From contig JAXDDX010000072.1 in NCBI GenBank assembly GCA_034670405.1, positions 620,001-684,000 on the forward strand: a stretch of DNA of 64,000 bases. The letters run 5' to 3'. The translations under genes and the position numbers were made by a program. Each line of letters begins with the position of its first letter. Position 1 is the stretch's first letter. The stretch is from Hoplostethus atlanticus. Its lineage: Eukaryota; Chordata; Actinopteri; Trachichthyiformes; Trachichthyidae. Under the pieces are notes generated by a model. It did not search any database. It had not been told where the DNA came from and was given only the letters and a program-made list of their open reading frames with translations. Of this stretch, positions 11,226-22,342 are shown piece by piece.

Positions 11226-12860
11226 CAACATCGGTGGTGCATGCACAAACATGCACCAACACATGCAGGGGGGAAGTGGCCGCCAAACACAACACACACA
11301 CACATGCAGGGTAGAGTGTCCGAGTTGAATGAAATACTGCTTTTATCCCATCCCCGCCGACCTTCCTCCAGGGACAGCCAGGGAGCAGTGGGCAGCCGCC
11401 AACACCAGCGCCCGGGGACCAATTCCAGGTGTACGTTGCCGTCTTCGTCAGGGACAGGATATTGCATGTTTTTTTAGATGGGGTTCTTTTTACAGGAGGA
11501 GACCCACGTTAAGAACCACAGAAAATAACAAAAGAATAATGTATGGGGGAACAACAAAAACAAATCATAAGTCTCAATGGAACCATTATTATTATTATTA
11601 TTGTTTGTTATGATATTTTGTTTAAGACACAGTAGAGAAAAAGATTATTAATTAAAAGCATTAAAAACACAACAGGAAATTTTATTTTATTCACCCAGTA
11701 AGGGTGTTAGAATGAATTCAACTTGGTAGGTTGCTCATGCAGGCCACATTAAGCATAACAAAGCAAAATTCTAAAAATGTAGTAGATGTAGTGTAGTAAT
11801 TGGTCTCTTTTTGTGGTAGTATAAAATAATAATAAATAAAGTAGTATATTTATATAATTTATATAAAAATAATTTATATAAAACGTCTAAGTAGTACATA
11901 ACAAAATAAAAATTTTGGAAAGTGGTCTTTTTTCGGTACAGTATGCACATCGTTCTCTGTTTTAGCTGGACTGATTGCACTGATGGGAATATTGCACTGG
12001 GTTCCATATAAATAGGTATAAACATGTAACTATATAAGTAGTAGTCGGTGCTGAAAGTAAAAATAAATAAATAAAAGCTGTACCAATTCAGGGAAAATGC
12101 AAAAATTTGTGCAAAAATATACTTGTATTCACCTATTATGTCATAGTTTAGCATTATATGTAAATAACTAGTATTTTATATTTACATGAACGGTCTTTTG
12201 TTTGTCAAATATTTTGTTTGTTTTTTACAATCTAATGAATTCATTCAAATATCAAATAGGCTACATAGCTACCTGATTTCTCCTCATTTTGCTCTGTGCT
12301 GCTAGATTTATAGAATAAAACAACCGCCACCAAAATACTACTTTTCTTCCTAGTTCCATTTTGGTATTTCTGACCAAAAGTAATGGACTGTACCGACAAG
12401 TCATATGCTGCCTTCACTTGCTCTCAGGAATGCCCTCGATTATGAGTTAACTGTACATGATGAACGACCCAGCAAAAAGGATAATATGACTGGGAAAGTA
12501 TTTTTTACCCAAGATGTGAATGTTCAGGGGGAGGAGAATAAGGAACACACACTCTCTAACTGATGGTAGAGTGATTTAATTAGAAAAAAATAATTAAATT
12601 CATGATGTGTATTTTATGCTTTTCATTCCGCCACTGCAGCACAAATTAGCTGGCTTCTACAGTTAAACAACAGCGACTAAAAACTAAAATACTTTTTTTA
12701 CAGTCTATTTTGTTACTATCTCCGACCATGAGCACTTGAATGCGCGACTATATCTGTATTTACGAGGTTACGAGAAGCACATGAAGGCAAGCAGTAGCTA
12801 CAACGTCAAACATCGTACATCCGAGTTTACCAGGCGCACCTGAAGGCATCACCATGACTT
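11226..12860. other. Gene-free AT-rich stretch between rce1 and peli3
   Basis: Strongly AT-rich from about 11,500 to 12,750, with an ATT run at 11,587-11,602. The reading frames present are low-complexity and match nothing I know. I see no gene. Confidence 0.5.
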
Positions 12861-12864
12861 TTTT

Positions 12865-13140
12865 TTTCTGCGAGAGAGAGAGAGAGAGAGCGAGAGAGAC
12901 ATAGGCGTAGCACCGGGATGTCTGCCGTTATATCCCAGTCTCTCCTGGCGGACTGAGCGTCTCTCCATCTCCAGTGTAACGTGAACGGAGGAGAGGCGAT
13001 GCAGACACTCCCGATGTCCTTTTTTGTAACGATTTCCAGGCCGTACGGGGACTGACAAACCCAGCAAACCCCACATCCAAAGCGGGGGAATTAAAACACC
13101 CAAGCCGGTCCGGACCTACCATCGGCAAACATCAGCGGGT
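12865..13140. promoter_or_regulatory. CpG-containing island after a GA tract; possible distal peli3 promoter
   Basis: After (GA)n at 12,872-12,897 the composition shifts to GC-rich with many CpGs (GCGGACTGAGCG, GGCCGTACGGGG, AAGCCGGTCCGG). peli3 must have a non-coding first exon upstream of 22,142, and this is one of few CpG-rich places upstream of it. Link to peli3 is conjecture. Confidence 0.2.
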
Positions 13141-13244
13141 ATAGGCCTATTTTATTTGTCTTTATCCTCTCACCTATCTTTATTACAGCAGGTCTATCCA
13201 CAAAGAAGCCCGGCCTTCATTTCTCTTCCAGGGACGGGGGTTTG

Positions 13245-13485
13245 TAGGTGTAACGGAGGGTAAACCCATCTAAACAAATCGTTTTATTTGTGGAATATAG
13301 TCCCTTTTCAGGCTGACATAAATCCTCGTGACGTAAATTCATAGCATACATCACGGTAAGTACCGCCAAACTCATGTAAGTGCTGTAAAAAATAAGGGTT
13401 TTAACCGGGAAGAAGCATAAATTAATATTGTTGTTTATGCCTTGATTATGGAAGTCATAGTTAGTTTACCCGTCTTATTTTTTAT
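13245..13485. repeat. Dispersed MITE-like family Y, copy 1
   Basis: About 240 bp sharing GGAGGGTAAAC..., GCTGACATAAATCC, TAAATTCATAGCATACATCA and a closing GTCATAGTTAGTTTACCC with copies at 14,522-14,765 and 43,738-43,995. Start and end form short inverted repeats (GGAGGGTAAAC). Confidence 0.55.
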
Positions 13486-13549
13486 TTTTCATTTTTGTAT
13501 TTATTTATTTTTTTGACCACTGCTGCCGTGTTGTCTGTACGACAAGGGG

Positions 13550-13550
<1 letters not shown>

Positions 13551-13590
<40 letters not shown>

Positions 13591-13618
13591 TGTGTGTGTA
13601 TGAGTGTGTGTGTGTGTG
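13551..13618. repeat. GT microsatellite
   Basis: Nearly pure GT dinucleotides broken once by GTGG and once by ATGA, followed by a C homopolymer at 13,629-13,638. Confidence 0.9.
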
Positions 13619-14521
13619 ATGATGATGCCCCCCCCCCCAACGATGTAGGCTAGTGTGTATTGTCTGTGCGGCGGAATCCCCTTGTGTACAAACCCTTTAA
13701 CACAAGCGGCGGAGGAATATTTGGCACAGTTCACCACCAGAGAACACCCTTGTTCAAAGCAAATCACAAATCAAATCAAAATGTTGTTATGGCGACGGAC
13801 GTTGAGATGTATCCATACGACCCATCCGATAAGGCTACTATCTACTGCGCCTCGGACGCGGAGAGGTGCGCGTCCATGAACAGCGTGGCGGGGAGGGGGA
13901 GCGGTGGTACGGGAACGCAATCCGCTGCAATCAGACACACAACAGAAATAATAACCACTATAAGCCAGACAGATAGAGGACATGTTTGATTTTTTTTCAC
14001 AACGAAGCACCGTTGTGCATTATTATTATTATTTATTTTTTGCGCATAACATTTTTTAATATCCCCATCATTCTAGATGGTTCCAGGATGCTTATAGTAG
14101 GAGGAGGAGGAGGGGGAGTCTTTCTGCTTAAAGGCCTCCAGTACAGTACAGTGGGATGATTAGGAAAATGAGGCATTGTTTACTATTCATGATATCTGCA
14201 ATATTTTTAGTTTACAGAGCAATGGGTAATATTCTTAGCTCACTAGTATTTGGGAAAATCTGGAATGAAATTTTCGTTTTCTTTACTTGATTGCTGAATA
14301 ATGTTTTTGTAAATTAATTCTTCCTCGAAAGGCAGTGATGTATCCCAGAGTTTCCCCTAGGGTAGGTTCACCCTACCTTAAAGAGCTGCTAACCTTAAAC
14401 TAATTTCATTAGTCTGGGTTTCAGTGGAGAGTTTTAGTGTCCCATGATGAAATTTAAACATATCTGCACCTTCAGTCTAAAATGATCAGCATCAGCCTTC
14501 AGTTTAGCCCTAAATGTCATA

Positions 14522-14765
14522 CTCAAGGATGTAGTGGAGGGTAAGCTCACCTAAAGTTGAACACCTTTTTAGACCGATATACATTTTTATGACATGAATT
14601 TATACTATACATCATAGTAAATTGTCAAACTGATGGGGTATTTTTAGGGAAAACAACGGGGAAAGTAATAATGTTTTTTTTGTTAATGTTGGCGGTGGTT
14701 TGCCTTTTGATGATCACCAACTGGAGGTCATAGTTGACCCTCCTCTTTATTTACCAGCACATCGT
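14522..14765. repeat. Dispersed family Y, copy 2
   Basis: Same order of blocks as copy 1: GGATGTAGTGGAGGGTAA, GACATGAATTTATACTATAC, AAACTGATGGGGTATTTTTA, TGGAGGTCATAGTTGACCCT. Orientation is the same. Confidence 0.55.
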
Positions 14766-14895
14766 GGAGGTCAGAGGTCAGCTACAGAACAGCACCTCTG
14801 GAGCTGGTAGGGACTCTGTGTCTTGCTCAAGGACACTTCAGCACTCCCTTACTTGTTGGGTGCTCCTTCCCTGACTGGGCGTTCACACCGCGAGC
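14765..14895 (+). repeat. Fish retroposon 3' fragment
   Basis: Contains CTTGCTCAAGGACACTTCAG, a phrase carried by a very common fish retroposon 3' region, preceded by the GAGGTCAGAGGTCAGCTACA block shared with 9,240-9,330. A further SINE-like fragment (AAGACACTGAATCC) lies at 15,102-15,115. Confidence 0.5.
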
Positions 14896-15408
14896 AGCTT
14901 GGCTGATGGGTCGAAATGAACTGACTTCCGCTGACTTGTTGATCGTGTTACTGCCACCTGCCTACTGGGAACCTGTAGGATCTGCCGATTTTTTTTTTTT
15001 TACTTTCCTCTCTCTTCCTTCTCCTTCCCCTCTCTCTAAAACCAGTGCAGGCAATAATCACGACTTGTTGGTTGCGGTTACCTGGGTTCAAGCACCCAGC
15101 AAGACACTGAATCCCACATTTCCCGGATGGCATTAGCGATGGTGTTAATTAAGAGCAGAGGTGGCAACGATGGGAAGAGGAGCTTTAAATTGAAATTGAA
15201 AAAACAAAAACTCTCAGCTGCCGGTAAAATGTTTTGAAGTGTTTATTCGAACTCCGGTGAGCCTGTTTTGAACCTGGAGGGCGAAAAGCTTTTAGGAGTT
15301 CATCAGGGATAAGGAGGCTCGATTTAGGTTGGAAGTGTCTCTCCTTAGCCTGGGTCTCAAAGTCAAGATAAAGGTGATCTTGTCATCTGAGTGGTTGGAT
15401 GTGTTGGT

Positions 15409-15800
15409 TAGGGTTAGACCAGATATCTTGGTTTGCTGCTATATGGGGCCTATATTGGCATTTTATTAAATCAAATATCAGCCGGTCAGAGGTTCCTCCC
15501 TGACCACCGCTAGTCAATGTTTATCGTCTTCTTATTTTTCTATCAGATGTCTGAGCAGAGAAACCAACAGCTTCAGGGGTGTCTCTCTGGAAAACCTGCA
15601 GTGAAACCCGCCTCACCCAGACTTAAAAGAGCTGCTAACCCACCTAAAGGAATTTCATTAGTCTGGCTTTCGATGGAGAGTTTTAGCGTCCCATGATGGA
15701 CTTGTAGTAGGAAACCAAAACAGAGTACCGGGCCTGAAAGCCTTACCAAGTAATCGTTGAGTCCTTGGTAGTGATCAATAACCTTATCAACCCCCGCAGA
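15409..15800. repeat. hAT-like MITE family copy
   Basis: Begins with TAGGGTTAGACCAGATATC at 15,409 and contains CCTCCCTGACCACCGCTAGT and TTCATTAGTCTGGCTTTCGA. The right terminal inverted repeat is missing, so the copy is truncated or rearranged. Confidence 0.5.
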
Positions 15801-16130
15801 TATCTCCGGGGTGGTAAAAACCCACTCGCTTACTCTTTTTTTGAATATTAGCACAACATATTACCTATCTGCAGCTTCAATCTTCTATCATTCCAAAATA
15901 TAGAACGAGGTGATATCTAGTCAACGACTACTTTACGAGTACACACTTTTGCGCGACAATTTTTTCAACAAGAATTATAAAAATGTCTTCTGATTGCTTG
16001 ATTTCCACCAAAATCTACTGCTTTGTTTAGTTAATATAAGACCCTTCTTGTCTATGGAAAATCATGCTAGCCACCTAGCCGCTAGTAAACCAGTGAGTGG
16101 TCTCTGTTAACTTCAGCACCGTATTTGCTT

Positions 16131-16215
16131 TCGCTCTCTCTCTCTCTCGCTCTCGCTCTCTCTCTCTCACTTTCTCGTTCTCTCTCTTGCTTCTCTCCCT
16201 TTTTTCAATCTCTCC
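16131..16215. repeat. CT-rich simple repeat
   Basis: Degenerate (CTCTCT)n with interspersed G; low complexity on both strands. Confidence 0.8.
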
Positions 16216-16439
16216 ATTGCATCCCAGACAGCAGGGCTATTTAGGGCCAGACAGGACTGCAGGATACACACTCCATCACGGCAGTCTAGTTCCCTATAGC
16301 GTAGCAACATCATCACCAGTCGCATGACAATACGGGTCTCCTCTGGATTCCATAAGTTGTGCATACGGTAATGCTCTATTACAGTACGTTATGGAAAAGC
16401 TGCTGAAGTGGGTATGACATAACCTGAGGATAGTGTTCG

Positions 16440-16640
16440 TGAGGGCTAGACCGATATATGCAGGGGCCGATATTTCATTAAAAATGGGATCAGATCCAGT
16501 CAGCGTCGTCAGTGCAGTTTGGCTTTATTTCATATTCATTGTAGAATTGGTCAATACTGCACCGGTTGTCTATGGGAAGACCTGAATCAATTCTAATGAG
16601 ACATTTTGATTGTCTCGTGACCTAAATGCTGTTTCTACCC
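16440..16640. repeat. hAT-like MITE family copy
   Basis: GGGCTAGACCGATATATGCA at the left, then GGCCGATATTTCATTAAAAA and TTGTCTATGGGAAGACCTGA, all family blocks. Confidence 0.5.
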
Positions 16641-17689
16641 TGACAAGGATACAGTTCTTGGACTGTCGGCACAAAATATCAGGTCACAGGAACATACATT
16701 AGCAAGGGTAAAAAGCAATGGAGGGGAGAACGAAGAGGCTGGATCTGGTGGAGGAAGAGGCATCGGGTGGGGGGGGTAACATAACACTTTGCAACAGGAA
16801 CACTGCCTTGTAGGATTTGCACAGTACAAACTGTTATGCAACGCGGAGTGGAGAGTATTGCGTGCTCTCTGGGCTCTCGGCGATGTTTCGAAATACGAAA
16901 AGCACCCAGAAGGATGTTCGTACGTACTCGCTTTGCCTTTTCTAATCCGAATTTGTCAATTAAATCGGGTGTCGTTTCATACCGCCGCATGTTTCAATAA
17001 AGCGTATCTCCGATTTGATTGCACTTTACAATTCAAATTCATCGACTCTTCACAATCCTACTACTATGGAGCACTGCTGAGACAGACAAGGATGCTTTCT
17101 ACTGCTGCGAATTACCAACAAAAAGAAGCTCCAACTCTGGGAACACAGGAGATAGAATGGGAGAGTCTTTATTTAAACAGGGGTAGAAATAGGGTGATCA
17201 GTGTTGTCAGGAATACATAATTCATCGCCGAGCTCCTGAGTTCATTTGTCAGCGCAGTATATTTAGCTCGCTGTTCATTTGTTACCGGAGGAGACAAATT
17301 TGACTCGCTCTCTTTCTCTTTCTCTTTCACCTCTCCCACACACACACGCTCGCCCTTCCCCGTGCAGTAGGTGGATCTGGAGAGTGAACCGTGGGAGGGG
17401 AAGGAGAGTAGGAAGCCAGAAAAAGAAAGAGGAAGGACTACAAATGTCCAAGAAAAAGAGGAGCTGCAACTTCGAAACCAGTCTGCACGGTTCTACGGTT
17501 CTACGGTTCTACAGTTCTACGTTTTGATAGCATATGCAGCCTAAAAGTTAATTCACGCAACAGAGAAAGGGTTCAGCCAATGTGGGTTTTCAGAGGCCAA
17601 TAACCCATAGTTTCCGATTGCTGCTGATATTCAATCTCTTGAAATATGACAATTTTCACGCCCCCAAAATCCAAAACATTACACATCTA
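16641..17689. other. Non-coding stretch, no feature recognised
   Basis: The open frame at 16,789-17,220 has no recognisable protein features. Short CT and CA tracts occur at 17,305-17,350 and a triple GGTTCTAC repeat near 17,490-17,520. Confidence 0.4.
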
Positions 17690-18480
17690 CAATAAATATG
17701 TAATGAAACAAACGGCATCCGCATCATACTGGACGTGGACACCAACACCAACCTCAAAGCAGGGGTGGATATTTCCAATTTACTTTCACAGATTCTCCTT
17801 CCAGACTTCCTTCCTGTGCTCCCAAACCTTTCGATGTTGAAGCGCATGCGTAACCTCCGTTACAGTGTTGCGTTGCAGTGTGCTGCGTCGCGCCGCGTTG
17901 TGCTGTGTTACGCTGTATTGCGTTGCGTTGTGTGGTTTACGTTGCAGTGTGTTGTGTTGCGTTGCATTGCGTTTTCGCGCTACGATAAATATTGAATCAA
18001 ACAAACAGCATCCTCATCATACTGGATGTGGACTTTTTCTATTTTGGAGCACATCCGCTTCTTGGGAAACGTGTCTCCATTACAGTGTTGCGTTGCAGTG
18101 TGCTGCGTTGCGCCGTGTTGTGTTGCATTGCTTGCGTTGTGTTATGTTGCGTTGTGTTACGTTGCGTTGTGTAATATTGCATTGCAGTGTGCTGCGTTGC
18201 GTTGTGTTGTGTAGTATTGCATTGCTCCGTGTTGTGTTATGTTATGTTATGTTGCGTTGTGTTGTGTTGTGTTATGTTGTTTTGGGTTGCATTGCGTTGT
18301 GTAGTATTGCATTGCTCCGTGTTGTGTTATGTTATGTTATGTTGCGTTGTGTAGTGTTACGTTGTGTAGTGTTATGTTGCATTGTGTAGTGTGCTGCGTT
18401 GCGTCGTGTTGCGTTGCGTCGTGTTGCGTCGTGTTGCGTTGCGTGGCCTTGCGTTGTGTTACGTCGTGCCCTGCTCTGTT
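17690..18480. repeat. Duplicated block with GTTGY pentamer arrays
   Basis: Two tandem copies of a composite unit. Each has a unique head (AAACAAACGGCATCCGCATC at about 17,706; AAACAAACAGCATCCTCATC at about 18,000) and then a degenerate array of GTTGC/GTTGT/GTTAT pentamers (17,863-17,985 and 18,080-18,478). Both arrays start with TTACAGTGTTGCGTTGCAGT. The Cys/Val/Leu-rich open frames over the arrays are an artefact of the repeat. Confidence 0.8.
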
Positions 18481-18599
18481 TGGCGGAAGCATCATCAAAT
18501 GCAGTCGTTCCTACAACAGACCCTCCAGCAGCTACATTCTGTTCCCATGGACTGCATTCCCTTTATCTATTTCTCTCTATTATTCTCTCTTCCCTTTGT

Positions 18600-19560
18600 C
18601 TTCCTTTGTCAGACAGCTTTTCTTTGTTTCTCTCCCCACTCTCTCTCTGTCTTTTTATCTCTCTCTCTCTCCCTCTCTCTCTCTCTCCCTCCCCCTCCAC
18701 CCCCAGGATGTGGCTGTGGGTTGATTAGAAAATGCGTGGCACAGAACAGGCAATCCATCACCCTGCCAAAGCCTGGCACATATGCGCATGCGCTTGCTGA
18801 CACACACACACACACACACACACACACTCAGAACCACCTCTACCTCCCTCTACCCTTTCTCGCTTTCCTCCTCTCATCATCGCCTGTCTAGATATGTACA
18901 AGCTTTGCGTTTTGTGTCGGGTTTTTTTCCCCCATGTCCATATCACGAGACCCACGGTATTGCATATCTGCCCCTCCCTTCACTTCGTTCCTTCACCTCT
19001 TCTTGCCCTCCAAACCCACTCCTCCTCCTCCTCCTCCCCCTCCTCCTCCTCCTCCTCCCACTCCCACCACCCATTCCTCCACATCCACCCACCCGCCCAT
19101 GGCTGCCATGCTTCTTTTGCCCTTAAAGATAATTTTTACAGTATTTCTCTTTGCTTCGGTCTCTTGCTTTGGTCAATGGAGAGATGCTGAAGAGAGAAAA
19201 GAAAAGAAAGATCTGAAAGTTATGAAAACCTTTCCCCCCAAATGAAAAACAGTATATTCTGGCAGAAAAAAGAGGGTGCAAAATATATTAACAATGGGGG
19301 AAAAAAGTGAGGCAGATCATATGTCCTTCGATAAATGTGTCCATTGATCAACAGATTGAGTTATATAGTTATATTTTTTGTTTTGCTTTGGCAAGAGGGC
19401 ATGACCTCCAGCGAAGCTCGGTCACAAGTCGGAACCGAACCCGTCATTTTCCAACAACACGGTGTTGAAGTGGCCCGCTTTTATTTCCGTTACTTATTTC
19501 TATCTCCTGTCCTCTCACCCCCCCCCCCCCCCCCCCCCTCTCTCTCCTCCTTTGCCTCCA
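18600..19560. repeat. Low-complexity zone (CT, CA, CTC and C runs)
   Basis: CT tract at about 18,655-18,700, CA tract at 18,800-18,829, CTC triplets at 19,018-19,060 and a C homopolymer at about 19,519-19,539. The pyrimidine-rich frames over them are not genes. Confidence 0.75.
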
Positions 19561-21410
19561 TCCATCCAGCCTCCCCTGAGTCCACTCTCCCCCTCGACCT
19601 CTGCATCCGCACCGCCGCTCAATACGCAGCCCCGGCATCGGAGAGCTCGGGTAATGAAATGGCCACTGGCTGCCCCGATTCTGCCGTCTGCCATCCGTCA
19701 TCCGATTATGAGGAGATATTCTCCTCGTCGGGCTCCATTAGACGGCCAAGATTCAATCACGTCTAACATCGGGTGTGTAGTTGACGTTTAGGTTTCGATG
19801 TGCACTTTGGACGTTGCTCTGAGGAGAAGTCGGCAAGATCTATTGGGAAAATCAAACAGGAAGGAAAGGAGGGCATCAAAAAATGTTTTCAATATCATTA
19901 TGTTTTGAGTTCTTGGGACCGTTATCTAATCTGTACAAAGAGAGAACAAAGCTAGAAGGGCTTTGTCATGCTTTTTGCGCCGCTCGCTTCCTGCTGTGTA
20001 GGTGGTCTCGCCCACTTTTGATTAATAATAGGTTTGAGCGTTAAGAGCTGGCGTAGAACCTGCGGGCCTCCCTGTGCCAGTGGAGACTGGGATATTGAGT
20101 GTTGTATTACTTGTGAAGAAAGGATGTCAAAATATCCACGTCAACTCAGATGTTGTACAAACGATCCCACTCTTTGTAGCGTAACATTCTTCTTTTCCCG
20201 CGCCGGTTAGTTAAAACGCTCGTCATGAGGAACGTACCCCTTTTTTGTTATTACATCATGGAATTCTAGAATCGGAAAAATTGTATTTCGAGTCCAATAT
20301 GTTTTAATGCCAAGCCCTTGGTTTACTTTGACAGGGTTCCCCGATCGAAAGCTTTGAAATGCCACGGTAATAAAGCTCTTGTAGAAATGAAAGCCAATAA
20401 TGGTGAACCTGTTCCACCCCTCCGTTAAGTGGCTGTTGCTCGGGGAAAAGGTTGCGGGCCTCCCAGGCTTTGTTAAGAATCTGGGATGAGACAGTTTGTC
20501 GATTGATGGTTATCTGGTTGTTAACTGTAAGAGCTTGCGAAGGGACGCGCTTCCCTCTTGTTTCCATCCCTTGCTTCTGAGTCTCGCCTCTAGGCTCCGT
20601 AACACTCGCCGGTGGCCACAGAAAGCGCTATTCATCACCACGGCGCGCATCGGGCACGTGATAAAGCACTAACTCAGGGGCGCAGGTGTCTGTTTATCTG
20701 CCTTTGTGGAAAAAAAAGCCGGATCACTTGTACCCATCCAATCCTATTAGGAGGGGCCGGCTGCTCCGCAAAAGCCCTGGGTCAGCAAACAGAAAAGCAC
20801 TTCAGTCGCATAAAGGGGGGGATGACAATTACCAGAAGAGCCAACGTCAGAAAGACTATCTGACCACCAATGCAGCGCCTCAGTAATGAGACACATTCGG
20901 ACAATTATTCCTGAATTTTATTTGTTCGCTATTTTGTTTTGTTTTTTTAAATTAACGAGGAAACAAAAGGCAAAGGACTTTTAGTCATTTGCTTGAGTAG
21001 TAGACTTGTAGTCATTTGCACCTTACTTTTCATCAAAGACTGACTCATATTTGAGATATCTTTCATTGGTGAACCTTATCTTAAAGTGAAAGTGTCTGTC
21101 AGGTGTAGGTGTTGTGATGAATAGGGAAAGATGTGCATGAAAGTATTCACATTCACACTTTCTATACATATGTATGGCCTTCTGTAGACCTGCTAATGTG
21201 AATATGACACATTTTGCACATCCTGTATATATGCTGGAAATCACAGTGGTTTTCTTCATACTCACATATTTGTTTCAATTGTTATATATCGATATTTCTA
21301 TATTTCTTTCACCATTTCATAATGCCCATATTTCATATGTTTGGTATGTTTTCATATTGTACACATTTTTATTTTTTTTTGCTATTTTGTACGTTCCCAT
21401 AATGATGTAA
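19561..21410. other. Repeat-poor non-coding DNA upstream of peli3
   Basis: No coding frame is supported. The sequence at 20,300-20,900 is complex, free of the window's repeat families and includes ATTA-type core sites (GATTGATGGTTATCTGG). It could hold peli3 regulatory DNA or its first exon, but nothing in the sequence proves it. Confidence 0.3.
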
Positions 21411-21414
21411 TGCT

Positions 21415-21615
21415 ACATAGTATATGCTAAAGTGTTAGCGTGGAGCCTACTATCACTCAACATAGTGTTTGCGAAAGTGTTAGCATGAAGCCTACTATCA
21501 CTGAACATAGTGTTTGCTAAAGTGTTAGCATGAAGCCTACTATCACTGAACATAGTGTTTGCTAAAGTGTTAGCATGAAGCCTACTATCACTCAACATAG
21601 TGTATGCTAATGCTA
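21415..21615. repeat. 45-bp tandem repeat, about 4.5 copies
   Basis: Unit: CATAGTGTTTGCTAAAGTGT then TAGCATGAAGCCTACTATCA then CTGAA. Copies are almost identical in the middle and diverge at the edges. The unit length is a multiple of three, so one frame stays open through it; this is not evidence for coding. Confidence 0.9.
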
Positions 21616-22169
21616 GCATGGCGCACCAGAGCCAACGATCAGCTGGGGACATATGGGTGGTTGTAGTGTCTATCGCTGCCTTCAAGTATTGTTGGAAATA
21701 CTTAATTACATGAGTTGAACGCACGTGAGCAACCCAACAAAGTGGTAAATACGACCAAAGTCGTAACTTTCTATGCCAGGATGTGACAATTGGGGTGCAG
21801 AGAACATTTGATGCAATAAAATATCAGCCACCATAAAAACTACTTTTGTTATTATTTCAGACCAAAAGCACTTGAATGCAATTAACAACTTGTATTTACA
21901 ACTTCCAATCTTGAAAGTACAAGGTGCACTTGAAGGCAACCCTATATATTCTCATCACTTAACAGGTGGTAGTAGCTGGTCAGTCTCCAAAAACTTGGTG
22001 TATTCCTTTCAAGTATCATCCTGTATTTTATCCTATCTTGCTCTGTCACATTCATCATTGTTCATCAGCAATAAAAGATTATCTGACTTTTCTCTCTCTC
22101 TCTCTCTCTCCCTCTCTCTCCCTCTCTCTCCCCTCTCCCAGCTGTGGGCCCCAGTTGTGGCCGGTGGGC

Positions 22170-22342
22170 ATGGTTTTGGAGGGTAGCTCTGAGGCGCTGT
22201 GTCCCCCCCCATCTCTGGAGCTGCGCCCATCCTGCAACAAGAGCCAGCCCTCGCCTCCTCTGGGCTCGAGCTCGCAACCCCACGACGGCGTCTTCCCCGG
22301 GGACAAGGAGCCCGTCAAGTACGGCGAGCTCATCGTCTTAGG
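22170..22342 (+). CDS. peli3: peli3 coding exon 1
   Basis: Residues 1-58. Pro/Ser-rich N-terminus (MVLEGSSEALCPPPS...) then EPVKYGELIVLG, the start of the Pellino fold. The exon's 5' part 22,142-22,169 is untranslated. Ends in phase 2 before GTGAGA. Confidence 0.92.

Noticed and set aside
13660..13989. 109-aa plus-strand frame near a GT tract
   Set aside because: No recognisable domain, no supporting splice structure, low-complexity neighbourhood.
17865..18389. 174-aa Cys/Val/Leu-rich open frame
   Set aside because: It is the translation of a degenerate GTTGC/GTTGT pentamer array; no start context, no domain, frame kept only by repeat structure.
21415..21615. Regular repeats reminiscent of a CRISPR array
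   Set aside because: Units are contiguous 45-bp tandem copies with no unique spacers, and this is vertebrate DNA.
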